Assembly: GCF_019263595.1 (NCBI RefSeq)
Contig: NZ_JADQDD010000010.1
Coordinates: 1 to 51,463 of the forward strand
Direction of reading: 5' to 3'
Origin: Pseudonocardia sp. KRD291
GTDB lineage: Bacteria > Actinomycetota > Actinomycetes > Mycobacteriales > Pseudonocardiaceae
Length of the DNA stretch: 51,463 nucleotides
Under the pieces are notes generated by a model. It made no database searches. It saw only the letters and a program-made list of their open reading frames with translations, and was not told the origin of the DNA. Made by a program: the position numbers and the translations under genes. This document shows, piece after piece, positions 1 to 7,122 of this stretch (positions are counted from its first letter, which is position 1; each line of letters opens with the position of its first letter).

Positions 1-43
1 ACTGGGGGTCAAGGGGTCGCAGGTTCAAATCCTGTCGTCCCGA
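1..43 (+). tRNA. 3' part of tRNA-Pro(GGG), probable attL
   Basis: The window starts inside a tRNA. Read in order it has an anticodon loop CTGGGGG (anticodon GGG at 4-6), the 3' anticodon stem, a T arm GCAGG-TTCAAAT-CCTGT, an acceptor strand CGTCCCG at 36-42 and discriminator A at 43. The 5' half lies outside the window. An excisionase and tyrosine integrase lie 1-2.4 kb downstream, so this is probably the left attachment site of an integrated element, with the 3' end of the tRNA as the crossover segment. No second copy of the segment was noticed elsewhere in the window. Confidence 0.85.
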
Positions 44-50
44 CAGGCCA

Positions 51-85
51 AAGGCCGGTATCCGATCTTCTGGGATACCGGCCTT
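51..85 (+). terminator. Hairpin after the tRNA, likely terminator
   Basis: A perfect 13-bp stem (51-63 with 73-85) closes a 9-nt loop just after the tRNA. There is no strong T run, which is common in actinobacteria. It probably ends tRNA transcription and may also form part of the element end. Confidence 0.6.
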
Positions 86-180
86 CAGTGTCTCTACCTG
101 CGGATACTCTCCCCTCGGGGTTCTGTGGGCTACCGCGCTCGCCGGCAACCCCGTGTCCGACTGCCGCTGCGAAGTGGATC

Positions 181-201
181 GAGTGACTAACTGAGTGACT
201 A
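181..201 (+). repeat. Two 9-bp direct repeats GAGTGACTA near attL
   Basis: GAGTGACTA occurs at 181-189 and 193-201, a 12-bp period, between the tRNA end and the first gene. Arm-type integrase or excisionase binding sites near attP are often short direct repeats like these, but they could equally be an operator for the downstream gene. The rest of 86-246 shows only a ribosome binding site. Confidence 0.35.
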
Positions 202-246
202 TCCTTTGCGGCCTCTGTCGTCGGGACACATCTATGGAGGCTTCAC

Positions 247-1086
247 GTGAGTCCAGGACGTGACCTGCTCACCAGCACGACCCGAGGGCGGTTCCGCGAC
301 CTGTTGGCGGGTAGCTCCTACGGCCGCATCAGCGCAGCCTTTCAGGACGAGGGGTTCGCGCCGAACCCCGAAAGCAGTTGGGACGACGGCAGCGTGCGTC
401 GAACCAGGACCCAGCAGTACCTCGAAGCCGTCGACTGGACCGACCCGAATCACGTCGTAAGGGCTCTGCGTGTGTTCGCCCGGCTGATGGACGACTACGA
501 CGGTCAGTACACCGAACTCGTTCTGAGGGCACTCCGCCGAGACGGCTGTCGGATCGACGACGACGGCTCGTTGATTCTCCCGCTTGCCCAGCTACCCCGG
601 ATCGCGCTCGACGGGCTTCGGGATCCCGCAGCGATCCTGGACAATCTTGACCGTATCCACCGCGCGATCGATGATGATCCCGCTCAGGCCGTCGGCAGTG
701 CGAAGGAGCTCATCGAGAGCACGGCGAAGACGGTCCTGCTCGAGCGTGGCGAGCCGGTCAGCGAGAAGGCCACGATCGCTGCGTTGATCAGCCAAGCCCA
801 GATGGCGCTGAACCTCCACCCGTCGTCGGCTACACCGGGCCCGGATGGCAGCGACGCGGTCAAGAAGATCCTCGGGTCGGTTATGACCGTGGCTATCGGC
901 GTTGCCGAGCTGCGCAGCCGTGGTTATGGCACCGGGTACGGTGCGGCCGGCTCCCGGGTCGGCCTGCACTCCCGCCATGCGCATTTAGCCGTCAACGCCG
1001 CTGTCACCTGGTGCCGTCTGATGCTCGACACCCTCTCCGATCTCAAGGCCCCGTGGCGGTCACAGTCGTCGACCACGACGAACTGA
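247..1086 (+). CDS. Abortive-infection-like protein (Abi C-terminal type)
   Basis: A 279-residue soluble protein. The GTG start is supported by GGAGG six bases upstream. The second half (about 130-240) has the pattern of Abi C-terminal domains: a helix with AKELIESTAKTVLLERG, then a lysine-containing segment and a short Gly-rich stretch ending in SRHAHLAVNAAVTWCRLML. Members of this family are linked to phage-triggered abortive infection, but the mechanism is mostly unknown. The gene lies between the attachment site and the integrase, the usual place for cargo, and is convergent with the integrase (20 bases between stops). Family assignment is from recognised motifs only; the defence role is inferred. 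Confidence 0.65.
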   Translation: MSPGRDLLTSTTRGRFRDLLAGSSYGRISAAFQDEGFAPNPESSWDDGSVRRTRTQQYLEAVDWTDPNHVVRALRVFARLMDDYDGQYTELVLRALRRDGCRIDDDGSLILPLAQLPRIALDGLRDPAAILDNLDRIHRAIDDDPAQAVGSAKELIESTAKTVLLERGEPVSEKATIAALISQAQMALNLHPSSATPGPDGSDAVKKILGSVMTVAIGVAELRSRGYGTGYGAAGSRVGLHSRHAHLAVNAAVTWCRLMLDTLSDLKAPWRSQSSTTTN

Positions 1087-1106
1087 ACCCGCTGCGAACG
1101 CGGACC

Positions 1107-2246
1107 CTATTCCTCACCGATAGGGAAGATGTCGTTCATCGCCGTTGCGCCGTGGTCGAGGACTGGCCGGAGCTGCTGGCGGTACACGGCTTCGGTGATG
1201 GCAGTCCCGCTGTGGCCGACGAGCCGGGAGATGTGCTCAAGGGGCATTCCGGAGTCCGAGAGCAGGGACACGAAGCTATGCCGCATCTCACGTGGGGTCC
1301 ACGCGGTGGCATCGAGTCCAGCGCTTGTCACGACGCGCCGGAAGGCGCGACGCACGTTGTGGGCATCCATCTCGGAACCGCTTCGGGTCGCGAAGACCAG
1401 CTGCCCCGGATCTGGTGCGGGCGTATGCCTGGCCGCCTGGCGTCGGAGCGCCGTCACGCATCGGTGCGGCATACCGAGCCGACGCCTTGATTTGCGTGTC
1501 TTGGTGTCTCCGCCTATGCGCACCGATCGCACCACGGCGATCGACGCCGGGATCGGAGGCGACGCCTCGGGCTGTCCAACCAGATCAACGTCTTCCCAAC
1601 GCAGTGCGCGAAGCTCCTCGGTACGGGCGCCGGTAAGCAGCGAGAGCACGATGTAGGCGTGGAGGGGGCTCGACTCAGCTGCATCGAGGAGCGCGCCTGC
1701 CTGCGCGAGGTCGAGTGACTTGGATCGCCGCCCCGGCCGGCCGGCCGGAGGGCTGCACACGCTCACGACGTTGCGTTTGACCTTGTCGCGGGCCATGGCG
1801 TGGGTGACGGCCCGGTTCAGTATCGAGTGCATCAGACGGAGCGTTCGGGTACTCACTGATCGCGATTCCGTATTCAACCAGCGGTCAACGTCATAAGCGG
1901 ACAGATCTCGGAGCTTGTGGGCGCCGAGTGGTCCCACGATGTGTTGCTCGGCGATCGTGGTGTAATTCTTGACCGTCGCCGGTGCCAGTCCGGAAACTCC
2001 ATAGAACAACCAGTCCTGCACCGTCTCCCGCACCGTGTAGTGGCCGGGAGCGACGGTGGTGCCGTCCTCGTGATCGCGGAGGATCTCCCGCAGCTTGGCC
2101 TTGGCAGCCGTCTTCGTAGTTCCGCTGGCCTTGCGAGTGATCCGCTTCCCACGGCCGTCGAACCCTATGGCCGCGGTGGCGATCCAGCGCTGCCGTGATT
2201 CGTCCCAGTGCACACCGCCCTCGCCGCGGCTGCGCCGCGCCGTCAT
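1107..2246 (-). CDS. int: Tyrosine site-specific integrase
   Basis: A 379-residue phage-type integrase. The N-terminus (about 1-60) is an AP2-like arm-binding region (GGVHWDESRQRWIATAAIG), followed by a SAM-like core-binding domain (about 70-170) and the catalytic domain. Visible catalytic elements are the first Arg in GARTEELRALRW, Arg-His in REMRHSF (about 322), His in LVGHSG (about 345) and the Tyr nucleophile in AVYRQQL (about 355). The ATG overlaps the stop of the upstream excisionase by four bases, so the two are translationally coupled; I chose this ATG for that reason although the frame stays open further upstream. It would recombine the element with the tRNA-Pro gene. Confidence 0.95.
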   Translation of the reverse strand: MTARRSRGEGGVHWDESRQRWIATAAIGFDGRGKRITRKASGTTKTAAKAKLREILRDHEDGTTVAPGHYTVRETVQDWLFYGVSGLAPATVKNYTTIAEQHIVGPLGAHKLRDLSAYDVDRWLNTESRSVSTRTLRLMHSILNRAVTHAMARDKVKRNVVSVCSPPAGRPGRRSKSLDLAQAGALLDAAESSPLHAYIVLSLLTGARTEELRALRWEDVDLVGQPEASPPIPASIAVVRSVRIGGDTKTRKSRRRLGMPHRCVTALRRQAARHTPAPDPGQLVFATRSGSEMDAHNVRRAFRRVVTSAGLDATAWTPREMRHSFVSLLSDSGMPLEHISRLVGHSGTAITEAVYRQQLRPVLDHGATAMNDIFPIGEE

Positions 2247-2452
2247 GAGGCCACGCCGAATCGACCCGAGGCTGCCGCCTCGCCTTCGAGTAGCGCGACG
2301 TACTCGGCGATGGCGGTAGCGGGGATCAGCCGGGTCCGGCCGACATGTACTGAGCGCAGCCTTCCGCATCGGAGCTGCTCGTAGATCGTGCTGCGCTTCA
2401 GAGAAAGGATCGTCATCGTCTCGTCGACCCGGTAGAGCTCCTTGTCCGCCAT
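2243..2452 (-). CDS. xis: Excisionase-like helix-turn-helix protein
   Basis: A 69-residue protein with a MerR/excisionase-type winged helix: YRVDETMTILSLKRSTIYEQL, then a wing with GRLRSVHVGRTRLIP. Proteins of this kind bind near attP and direct integrase toward excision. The start is the ATG giving MADKELYRV; the frame extends 23 codons further, but that extension lacks family similarity. The ATGA overlap with the integrase indicates a two-gene operon. Confidence 0.85.
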   Translation of the reverse strand: MADKELYRVDETMTILSLKRSTIYEQLRCGRLRSVHVGRTRLIPATAIAEYVALLEGEAAASGRFGVAS

Positions 2453-2517
2453 GAGGTCGTCTCCGTGCTGCCACGAGCGCCACGACGAGGGCACCCTGAT
2501 CGTCTGCTGCTGCACGA

Positions 2518-2856
2518 TCACGCTTCCGGTCGAGGTGTTCTGCTGCGTTGCTGTGGTGTGCTCGGTCCCGTTGGTGGGCCGTCGCTTCCGTCCGTGGGGT
2601 AGGGATGACGGTCAAACCGGCGGGGTTGTTCGACCCCGTCGACGAACCAGCTGATGGGCCGGCGGGTGCCGAGCTCGCCCATGAGGTACCGGGTCACCGA
2701 TGCGGACAGGACCCCTGGATCCTTAGAGCGGTCAGCCGCGAACTCCTCGGCTGCGCCTTGGTTGTCGAAGACCACCTCGATGGCTCCGATGTCGTCGGGC
2801 TTCGATGCGTGGACGGAGAAGACGGCGGTGCGACGCCGCGCCTTGTCGGAGGTCAT
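2518..2856 (-). CDS. Small hypothetical ICE protein
   Basis: A 112-residue protein of unknown function. The N-terminal 75 residues are a plausible folded domain (TAVFSVHASKPDDIGAIEVVF, then helix and strand), followed by a Pro/Arg/Thr-rich tail. There is no signal peptide or membrane segment. The ATG at 2856 was chosen because sequence upstream in this frame is Arg-rich shadow. It lies 65 bases upstream of the excisionase on the same strand and is divergent from the HTH gene at 2917, with about 60 bases between them for promoters. Confidence 0.55.
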   Translation of the reverse strand: MTSDKARRRTAVFSVHASKPDDIGAIEVVFDNQGAAEEFAADRSKDPGVLSASVTRYLMGELGTRRPISWFVDGVEQPRRFDRHPYPTDGSDGPPTGPSTPQQRSRTPRPEA

Positions 2857-2916
2857 GCAGGTCAGCTTTCGGGTGCCCGAAAGCCGCGGCGGATCGAACT
2901 TCGGAAGTGTGGATAG

Positions 2917-3183
2917 ATGCGCGTCGGCGGAGTCGGTGACAATGACGCGGTGGACCTCGCCGCGATGTCGGTGGACGAGCTCGTTTCTGCGGTGCAGCAC
3001 TCCGAACAGCTGCGGCGCGCCGGCCGGGAGAACAGTGGCCGGCTCTTGGCCGAGCTCCACAGTCGTGAAGGTCTGTCGTGGCCGGCGATCGCGCGGCTGA
3101 CGGAGATCCGTCAGACCACCGCCTACGACCTCGCTCGTCCGTTCCTGGACGTCACTTCTGGGGACGATGACCCGTCCGAGTAG
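2917..3183 (+). CDS. Small helix-turn-helix protein
   Basis: An 88-residue protein. Its C-terminal half has a clear HTH pattern, EGLSWPAIARLTEIRQTTAYDLARPF, resembling sigma-70 region 4 or Hin-recombinase HTHs. The first half is a charged helix. A weak purine-rich stretch precedes the ATG; an internal ATG (codon 17) is an alternative start. It lies directly upstream of the candidate oriT and mobilization genes, so a role in regulating them or in relaxosome assembly is plausible but inferred. Confidence 0.65.
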   Translation: MRVGGVGDNDAVDLAAMSVDELVSAVQHSEQLRRAGRENSGRLLAELHSREGLSWPAIARLTEIRQTTAYDLARPFLDVTSGDDDPSE

Positions 3184-3236
3184 GTCGGCGGGGATGGGCA
3201 GCGCCGCGGTGCCTGGTTTCGGGCGCAGCGAGATAT

Positions 3237-3386
3237 GCCGGAAGCGATGCTTCCGGCTGCGGCCGTGGGCGGCCTGTTGGTCGGAACGAGGGCGTTCCGA
3301 GGCACGACGTCGTTTCGTACCGAGCGGGAGGAAGGATGCGCCCGAGACGCTGCGTCTCCGCTGACCACGGCGTGGCAGCGTCGCTG
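3237..3386. other. oriT: Candidate origin of transfer (inverted-repeat cluster)
   Basis: This non-coding stretch before mobC contains an unusual run of inverted repeats: 9-bp arms at 3237-3245/3249-3257 (GCCGGAAGC, GAT loop), 8-bp arms at 3281-3288/3293-3300 (TCGGAACG, 4-nt loop), a 10-bp palindrome ACGACGTCGT at 3304-3313, 7-bp arms at 3344-3350/3352-3358, and 5-bp arms at 3365-3369/3371-3375 and 3376-3380/3382-3386. Clustered hairpins immediately upstream of relaxosome genes are typical of oriT regions. No nic consensus was recognised. Confidence 0.5.
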
Positions 3387-3769
3387 TGGTCCGCTCCCGG
3401 ACTGTGTGCGGCGGGCCGGGCGACAACGAACCGGTTCGTCGTCGTCGCGTTCGCAGTGCTTCTCCGCGGACTCGCCAGGTCGTCGTGCGGTTCTCGGCTG
3501 AGGAACTCGACGCGGTCCGGGCTCGGGCGACGTTGGCCGGTTTCGCTGTCGGGGCGTGGATCGGACAAGCTGCGGTGGACGCGGCAGGCGGACGCGACTC
3601 TGCTTCGGCGGGGCTGCCGGATCTCCTGCGTCTTCATGCAGACCTCGTCCGGACCCAGCAGATGGCCGCCGCGTCAGGCCTAGAGATGGCGCGAATCGAG
3701 GAACTGCTCTTCCGGCTCGATGCGGTGATCGATGTTGTGACGGCCGAGTTCGAGCGAGGTCGGCGATGA
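3386..3769 (+). CDS. mobC: MobC-like relaxosome accessory protein
   Basis: A 127-residue protein. After a basic N-terminal tail, residues about 30-60 have the ribbon-helix-helix-like pattern seen in MobC proteins (RQVVVRFSAEELDAVRARA, then GFAVGAWIGQAAVDA). A helical segment with paired Gln/Glu/Leu follows (about 80-120). MobC proteins bind oriT and help the relaxase open the strand. The start is uncertain: GTG at 3386 is used, GTG at 3404 also fits. Its stop overlaps the relaxase ATG by four bases, so the pair is co-translated. Confidence 0.75.
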   Translation: MVRSRTVCGGPGDNEPVRRRRVRSASPRTRQVVVRFSAEELDAVRARATLAGFAVGAWIGQAAVDAAGGRDSASAGLPDLLRLHADLVRTQQMAAASGLEMARIEELLFRLDAVIDVVTAEFERGRR

Positions 3770-5193
3770 TCACGAAGGTCGTGCACGGTTGGCGTGTTGG
3801 GGGCCTGGTTGCCTACCTGATGGGTCCCGGGCGGGCGCAGGAGCATGTGCGCCCGCGCGTGATCGCGAGCTGGGACGGCCAGGACGCGGGCCGTCAGCCC
3901 CAGCAGGACGACGCTGGTGATCTCGAGTTGGGCCCCCTAATCCGGGCTCTCCGCGCCCCCGCGGTGGCAGCCGGGCTGCCCGAGAGGGACGAGGGCGGAA
4001 AGCGGGGCTACGTGTGGCACTGCTCTGTGCGGGTCGCGGCCGGCGACCGGGTGCTGTCGGACGGGGAGTGGGCGTCGATCGCGCGCGAGTTACTCGACGG
4101 GTCGGGAGTCGCCGCCACGGGCGACGCCGGCGGGCCTCGGTGGGTCGCGATCCGTCACGCGGACGACCACATCCATATCGCGGCTGTCCTGGTCCGGCAG
4201 GACACCTCCCGCCGGTTCTGGCCCAGCCACGACTACCCCCGCCTCCGCGAGACCGCGCGGCGGATCGAGCAACGACTGGGGCTGACCGTGACCGCGTCGG
4301 CCGACGGGACCGCGGCGAAGGCGCCGGGGCGTGGCGAGCTGGAGAAGGCTGAGCGCCAGGGACTGCCCCCGGCTCGACTCGAGCTGACCCGAGCTGTCCG
4401 GGCCGCGATGGCCGCGTCGTGTGACCTGGCCGGGTTCGTCGCCGCTCTCGAAGGAAACGGCTACCTCGTCGAGCTGCGACGTGCGCCGTCCGGTGATCCG
4501 CTGGGCTACAAGGTGGCCCGGCCCGGTGACGTGACCGCTGATGGTGCGCCTGTCTTCTACAGCGGCAGCAAGCTCGCTCCGGATCTGTCGCTGCCGCGGC
4601 TGATGCGAGCCTGGGAGGAGGCGGGGCGCGGATCCGATGCCGCCGATCCGGTGTCCGCGGCGCGGCGCCGCGTCGACAGCGCACGTGCCCTGGTGGGAGC
4701 AGCCCGTCGCGGCGACGCGGCCGAAGACCCGGACGGCGTGGCGCACGCGACGAGGGACCTCCTGGCCGCGGTCGGGGACTGGTCCGACGAGCTGGGTACG
4801 GCGGCCGAGCGCTTCGATCGGTCGGCGCGGCCCCCGCGAGGCCCGCAACGGGGGACAGGCGGCCCGACGTCGGCGGGCCTACGGCGGGTCGCCCGCCAGC
4901 TGATCAGGCGGCGCCGGATGCTGGGGGTGCAGGACGACGCCGGCGCTGCGGCGGTGGCGTTGGTCGTGTCCCTGGCCGCGTTGCTGCAGGAGATCGGGGC
5001 GTGGCAACACGGGCGCGACCGTGTCCATCAGGGCGCTGCGGCCCGGGACGCAGCACGGGACCTGAGCCAGTGGGCCGCCGGGCGGGTTCCCGCAGTACCG
5101 GACCCGAGCGCTGCGCGTGACCACGCCGCCGTCGTGCTCGAACCACGGCAGCACCGCACCGTCGGTCGAGGCTCCGGGCAACCGCGCGACTGA
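3766..5193 (+). CDS. Relaxase (mobilization nuclease)
   Basis: A 475-residue conjugative relaxase. The N-terminus (ITKVVHGWRVGGLVAYLMGPG) and the histidine triad ADDHIHIAAVLV (His-Ile-His at 135-137, with His131 nearby) match the MobA/VirD2-like nuclease fold that nicks oriT and stays bound to the 5' end. The catalytic Tyr is not obvious; Tyr17 is a candidate in this actinobacterial group. The C-terminal half is Ala/Arg-rich and helical, without a helicase domain. The start overlaps the mobC stop (ATGA). Together with the coupling protein at 21.9 kb it would supply the transferred strand to the secretion channel. Confidence 0.88.
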   Translation: MITKVVHGWRVGGLVAYLMGPGRAQEHVRPRVIASWDGQDAGRQPQQDDAGDLELGPLIRALRAPAVAAGLPERDEGGKRGYVWHCSVRVAAGDRVLSDGEWASIARELLDGSGVAATGDAGGPRWVAIRHADDHIHIAAVLVRQDTSRRFWPSHDYPRLRETARRIEQRLGLTVTASADGTAAKAPGRGELEKAERQGLPPARLELTRAVRAAMAASCDLAGFVAALEGNGYLVELRRAPSGDPLGYKVARPGDVTADGAPVFYSGSKLAPDLSLPRLMRAWEEAGRGSDAADPVSAARRRVDSARALVGAARRGDAAEDPDGVAHATRDLLAAVGDWSDELGTAAERFDRSARPPRGPQRGTGGPTSAGLRRVARQLIRRRRMLGVQDDAGAAAVALVVSLAALLQEIGAWQHGRDRVHQGAAARDAARDLSQWAAGRVPAVPDPSAARDHAAVVLEPRQHRTVGRGSGQPRD

Positions 5194-5234
5194 ACCGGTC
5201 GCGCTACCGCAGGTGCTCGGAGGCGAGACTGAAG

Positions 5235-5852
5235 ATGCAGCGCAGCCGGCAGGCGATCAACGTGGCCGTTGTTCTGATGGGGCTACAGGACACGACGGTG
5301 GCCGCCCATCGTCCCGGGACCGAGGGTGCGGCCGTGAGCGTCCGGATCGGCAGCGCGTTGCTCTATGTCGCCGACGCTGAGACGGCGTCGCGTTTCACCG
5401 GGGCCTGGAGATCGGTCGCCACCGCGGCCGAGCGCCACCTTCCCCGTCAGGGCAACCCGGCCAGAGCGACCCCGATGCCGGGAGTTGCCGAGCCGTCGGT
5501 GATGGTCGACGCGGCAGGGTCGCCGCCGGCGTTCGCTCGGCTAGAGCGTCCGGCCGGGCAGGCCAGCCACGCGCGGGTGGTTCTCGGTCGGATCATGTTC
5601 GACGTTCGTGACCTCGCGGCGTTCCGCACGACGGCGTTGGCGTTTGAGAGGGTCGAGGAGCTCTCGGCCAGCACATTCCTGCCCCGACCGGTCCAACCAG
5701 CCGCCAAGCAGCGCGCAGCGCGGACCGCGGGACGGTTCTTCGTCGCACCGGCCACGGACTCACGACGGCAGCGCCGCGCGGCAACCCGCTCCGGCCCGGC
5801 AGCTGCCCCGGCCGCAGCTCAGGCTTCGAAGGCAATCGAGAGCGGTCGATGA
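5235..5852 (+). CDS. Hypothetical ICE protein
   Basis: A 205-residue protein with no recognised domain. Residues about 30-150 read like a folded alpha/beta region (VSVRIGSALLYVADAETASRFTGAW, later VVLGRIMFDVRDLAAF); the tail from about 155 is basic and Ala-rich. No signal peptide or membrane helix. GGAGG lies 11 bases before the ATG. It is 41 bases downstream of the relaxase and one base upstream of the next gene, so it belongs to the mobilization transcription unit. Confidence 0.6.
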   Translation: MQRSRQAINVAVVLMGLQDTTVAAHRPGTEGAAVSVRIGSALLYVADAETASRFTGAWRSVATAAERHLPRQGNPARATPMPGVAEPSVMVDAAGSPPAFARLERPAGQASHARVVLGRIMFDVRDLAAFRTTALAFERVEELSASTFLPRPVQPAAKQRAARTAGRFFVAPATDSRRQRRAATRSGPAAAPAAAQASKAIESGR

Positions 5853-5853
5853 G

Positions 5854-7038
5854 ATGACGACTCCCGATTACCCGGTGCTGTCGCTCGGCGGCTACGAGAC
5901 CTATCAGCTCGCACACATCGCCACCTTCATCGCCGACCGGCTCGCCCGGCACCGATCCAGCAAGCGAGGACGCGAGGGCCGCGCGGACCGGGCCGCTGCG
6001 GTGCGCGATCTGGCTCTGGGGTCCACAGCCTTCGACGCCGCGGTCGGGGCGACCGAACCGACCCCGCCGCACGGGCTTCCGCGGCCCCTCGATGTGGGGA
6101 CTTATGAAGCAGCCCGAGAGCTGATCAGCGCCGCGCCGCGCTCGGCTGATGTCGTCTCGCTGGCCGCAGTCGGTGAGCCGGGGTGGGCCGTCGTCGGGCA
6201 CGTGCCCGGCCTCGGGCCTGTCGGCGCCGCGGTGTCGACCCAGGATGTCGCCGAGGCACTGCGCCGCCACATGTTGACGAGACCGGTCGCGGAGCTTGCG
6301 CCGTGGGTCGTGACCGACGCGCCGGCCGTCATACCGACGCTTCCCGAACGGATCGATCTGACTCGCGTGGTTCAACAGCTCGATCCCGAGGCGGTGAACG
6401 ATCGGGCCGCCGCCGGTGCTCTTCGCGGACGCGACCCCTACACCGACGCCGCCATCGACGACCGATTCCGCGGGGTCGACTTGGATGCCCCGCCCGTGAT
6501 CGAACCCCCGGGCCCACCGATCGCTGTGTCTCTTGGTTCAGAGCCCGGCGCCGGCGCTCAGCGTGCCGATCACGAGAGCCGGGCCGTAGGGGACGACCGC
6601 GCGGCGATGCCGGAATCCGACCAGGACTGCGGTCAGACCGACGAGTGCGACGATCCGCAGCAGGCCGCCCAGCAGCGCGTCGAGGTGAGCCAGGGCGATC
6701 GCCAGGGACGGGATCAGCTTGACGTCGCCCCATCCCAGGAGGTCCGTGGACAGGGCGGCCAGGACGATGGCCACCCCGCTGACTCCGGCGGCCACGGCGA
6801 CGGCCCTGGCTCCGGCCGGGCCGGAGAAGGCGGCCACGACGAGGCTGGCGCCGAGAAGCGGCGCGGTGAGCACGTCGGGCAGACGCGACTCCCTGGCGTC
6901 GACCACGGCCGCGGCCGGACCGAGCAGCATCAGCGGAAGCAGGACCGCGACCGTCCGGCTGCCGTGCGTCGCGAGGGCTGGCGTGATGCCCGCCAGGGCC
7001 ACGATCGCCGCGGTCTCGGCCCGTCCGGGCACCCATAA
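5854..7038 (+). CDS. Hypothetical ICE protein, 3' part antisense to prepilin peptidase
   Basis: The frame is 394 codons. The first about 228 residues look like a real protein: TTPDYPVLSLGGYETYQLAHI, an alpha/beta stretch, and a Pro-rich end near EPPGPP. From about 6540 the frame runs antisense through the prepilin peptidase gene and the translation turns into Gln/Asp/Gly/Arg low-complexity sequence. Most likely the natural stop was lost and the original protein ended near 6540. It starts one base after the previous stop. Function unknown. Confidence 0.55.
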   Translation: MTTPDYPVLSLGGYETYQLAHIATFIADRLARHRSSKRGREGRADRAAAVRDLALGSTAFDAAVGATEPTPPHGLPRPLDVGTYEAARELISAAPRSADVVSLAAVGEPGWAVVGHVPGLGPVGAAVSTQDVAEALRRHMLTRPVAELAPWVVTDAPAVIPTLPERIDLTRVVQQLDPEAVNDRAAAGALRGRDPYTDAAIDDRFRGVDLDAPPVIEPPGPPIAVSLGSEPGAGAQRADHESRAVGDDRAAMPESDQDCGQTDECDDPQQAAQQRVEVSQGDRQGRDQLDVAPSQEVRGQGGQDDGHPADSGGHGDGPGSGRAGEGGHDEAGAEKRRGEHVGQTRLPGVDHGRGRTEQHQRKQDRDRPAAVRREGWRDARQGHDRRGLGPSGHP

Positions 7039-7122
7039 GGTGCGCATCCCACGCCGGGCCAGCACGAGGGTGAGCGGACCGAGCGCGGCGGCAGCCAAGA
7101 TCGCCGTGAGCGTGGGCGTCAC
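6538..7122 (-). CDS. tadV: Prepilin peptidase (A24, CpaA/TadV type)
   Basis: A 194-residue multi-pass membrane protein with about six hydrophobic segments. The two catalytic aspartates of A24 peptidases are visible in VVDARESRLPDVLT (about 73) and LGWGDVKLIP (about 129). These enzymes cleave type IV prepilins and pseudopilins at the Gly-X4-Glu signal. The GTG start overlaps the LysM gene stop by four bases. It is the last gene of the pilus operon and would process the small pilins at 10.2-11.7 kb. A decayed copy of a related gene lies at 30.0-30.2 kb. Confidence 0.9.
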   Translation of the reverse strand: MTPTLTAILAAAALGPLTLVLARRGMRTLWVPGRAETAAIVALAGITPALATHGSRTVAVLLPLMLLGPAAAVVDARESRLPDVLTAPLLGASLVVAAFSGPAGARAVAVAAGVSGVAIVLAALSTDLLGWGDVKLIPSLAIALAHLDALLGGLLRIVALVGLTAVLVGFRHRRAVVPYGPALVIGTLSAGAGL

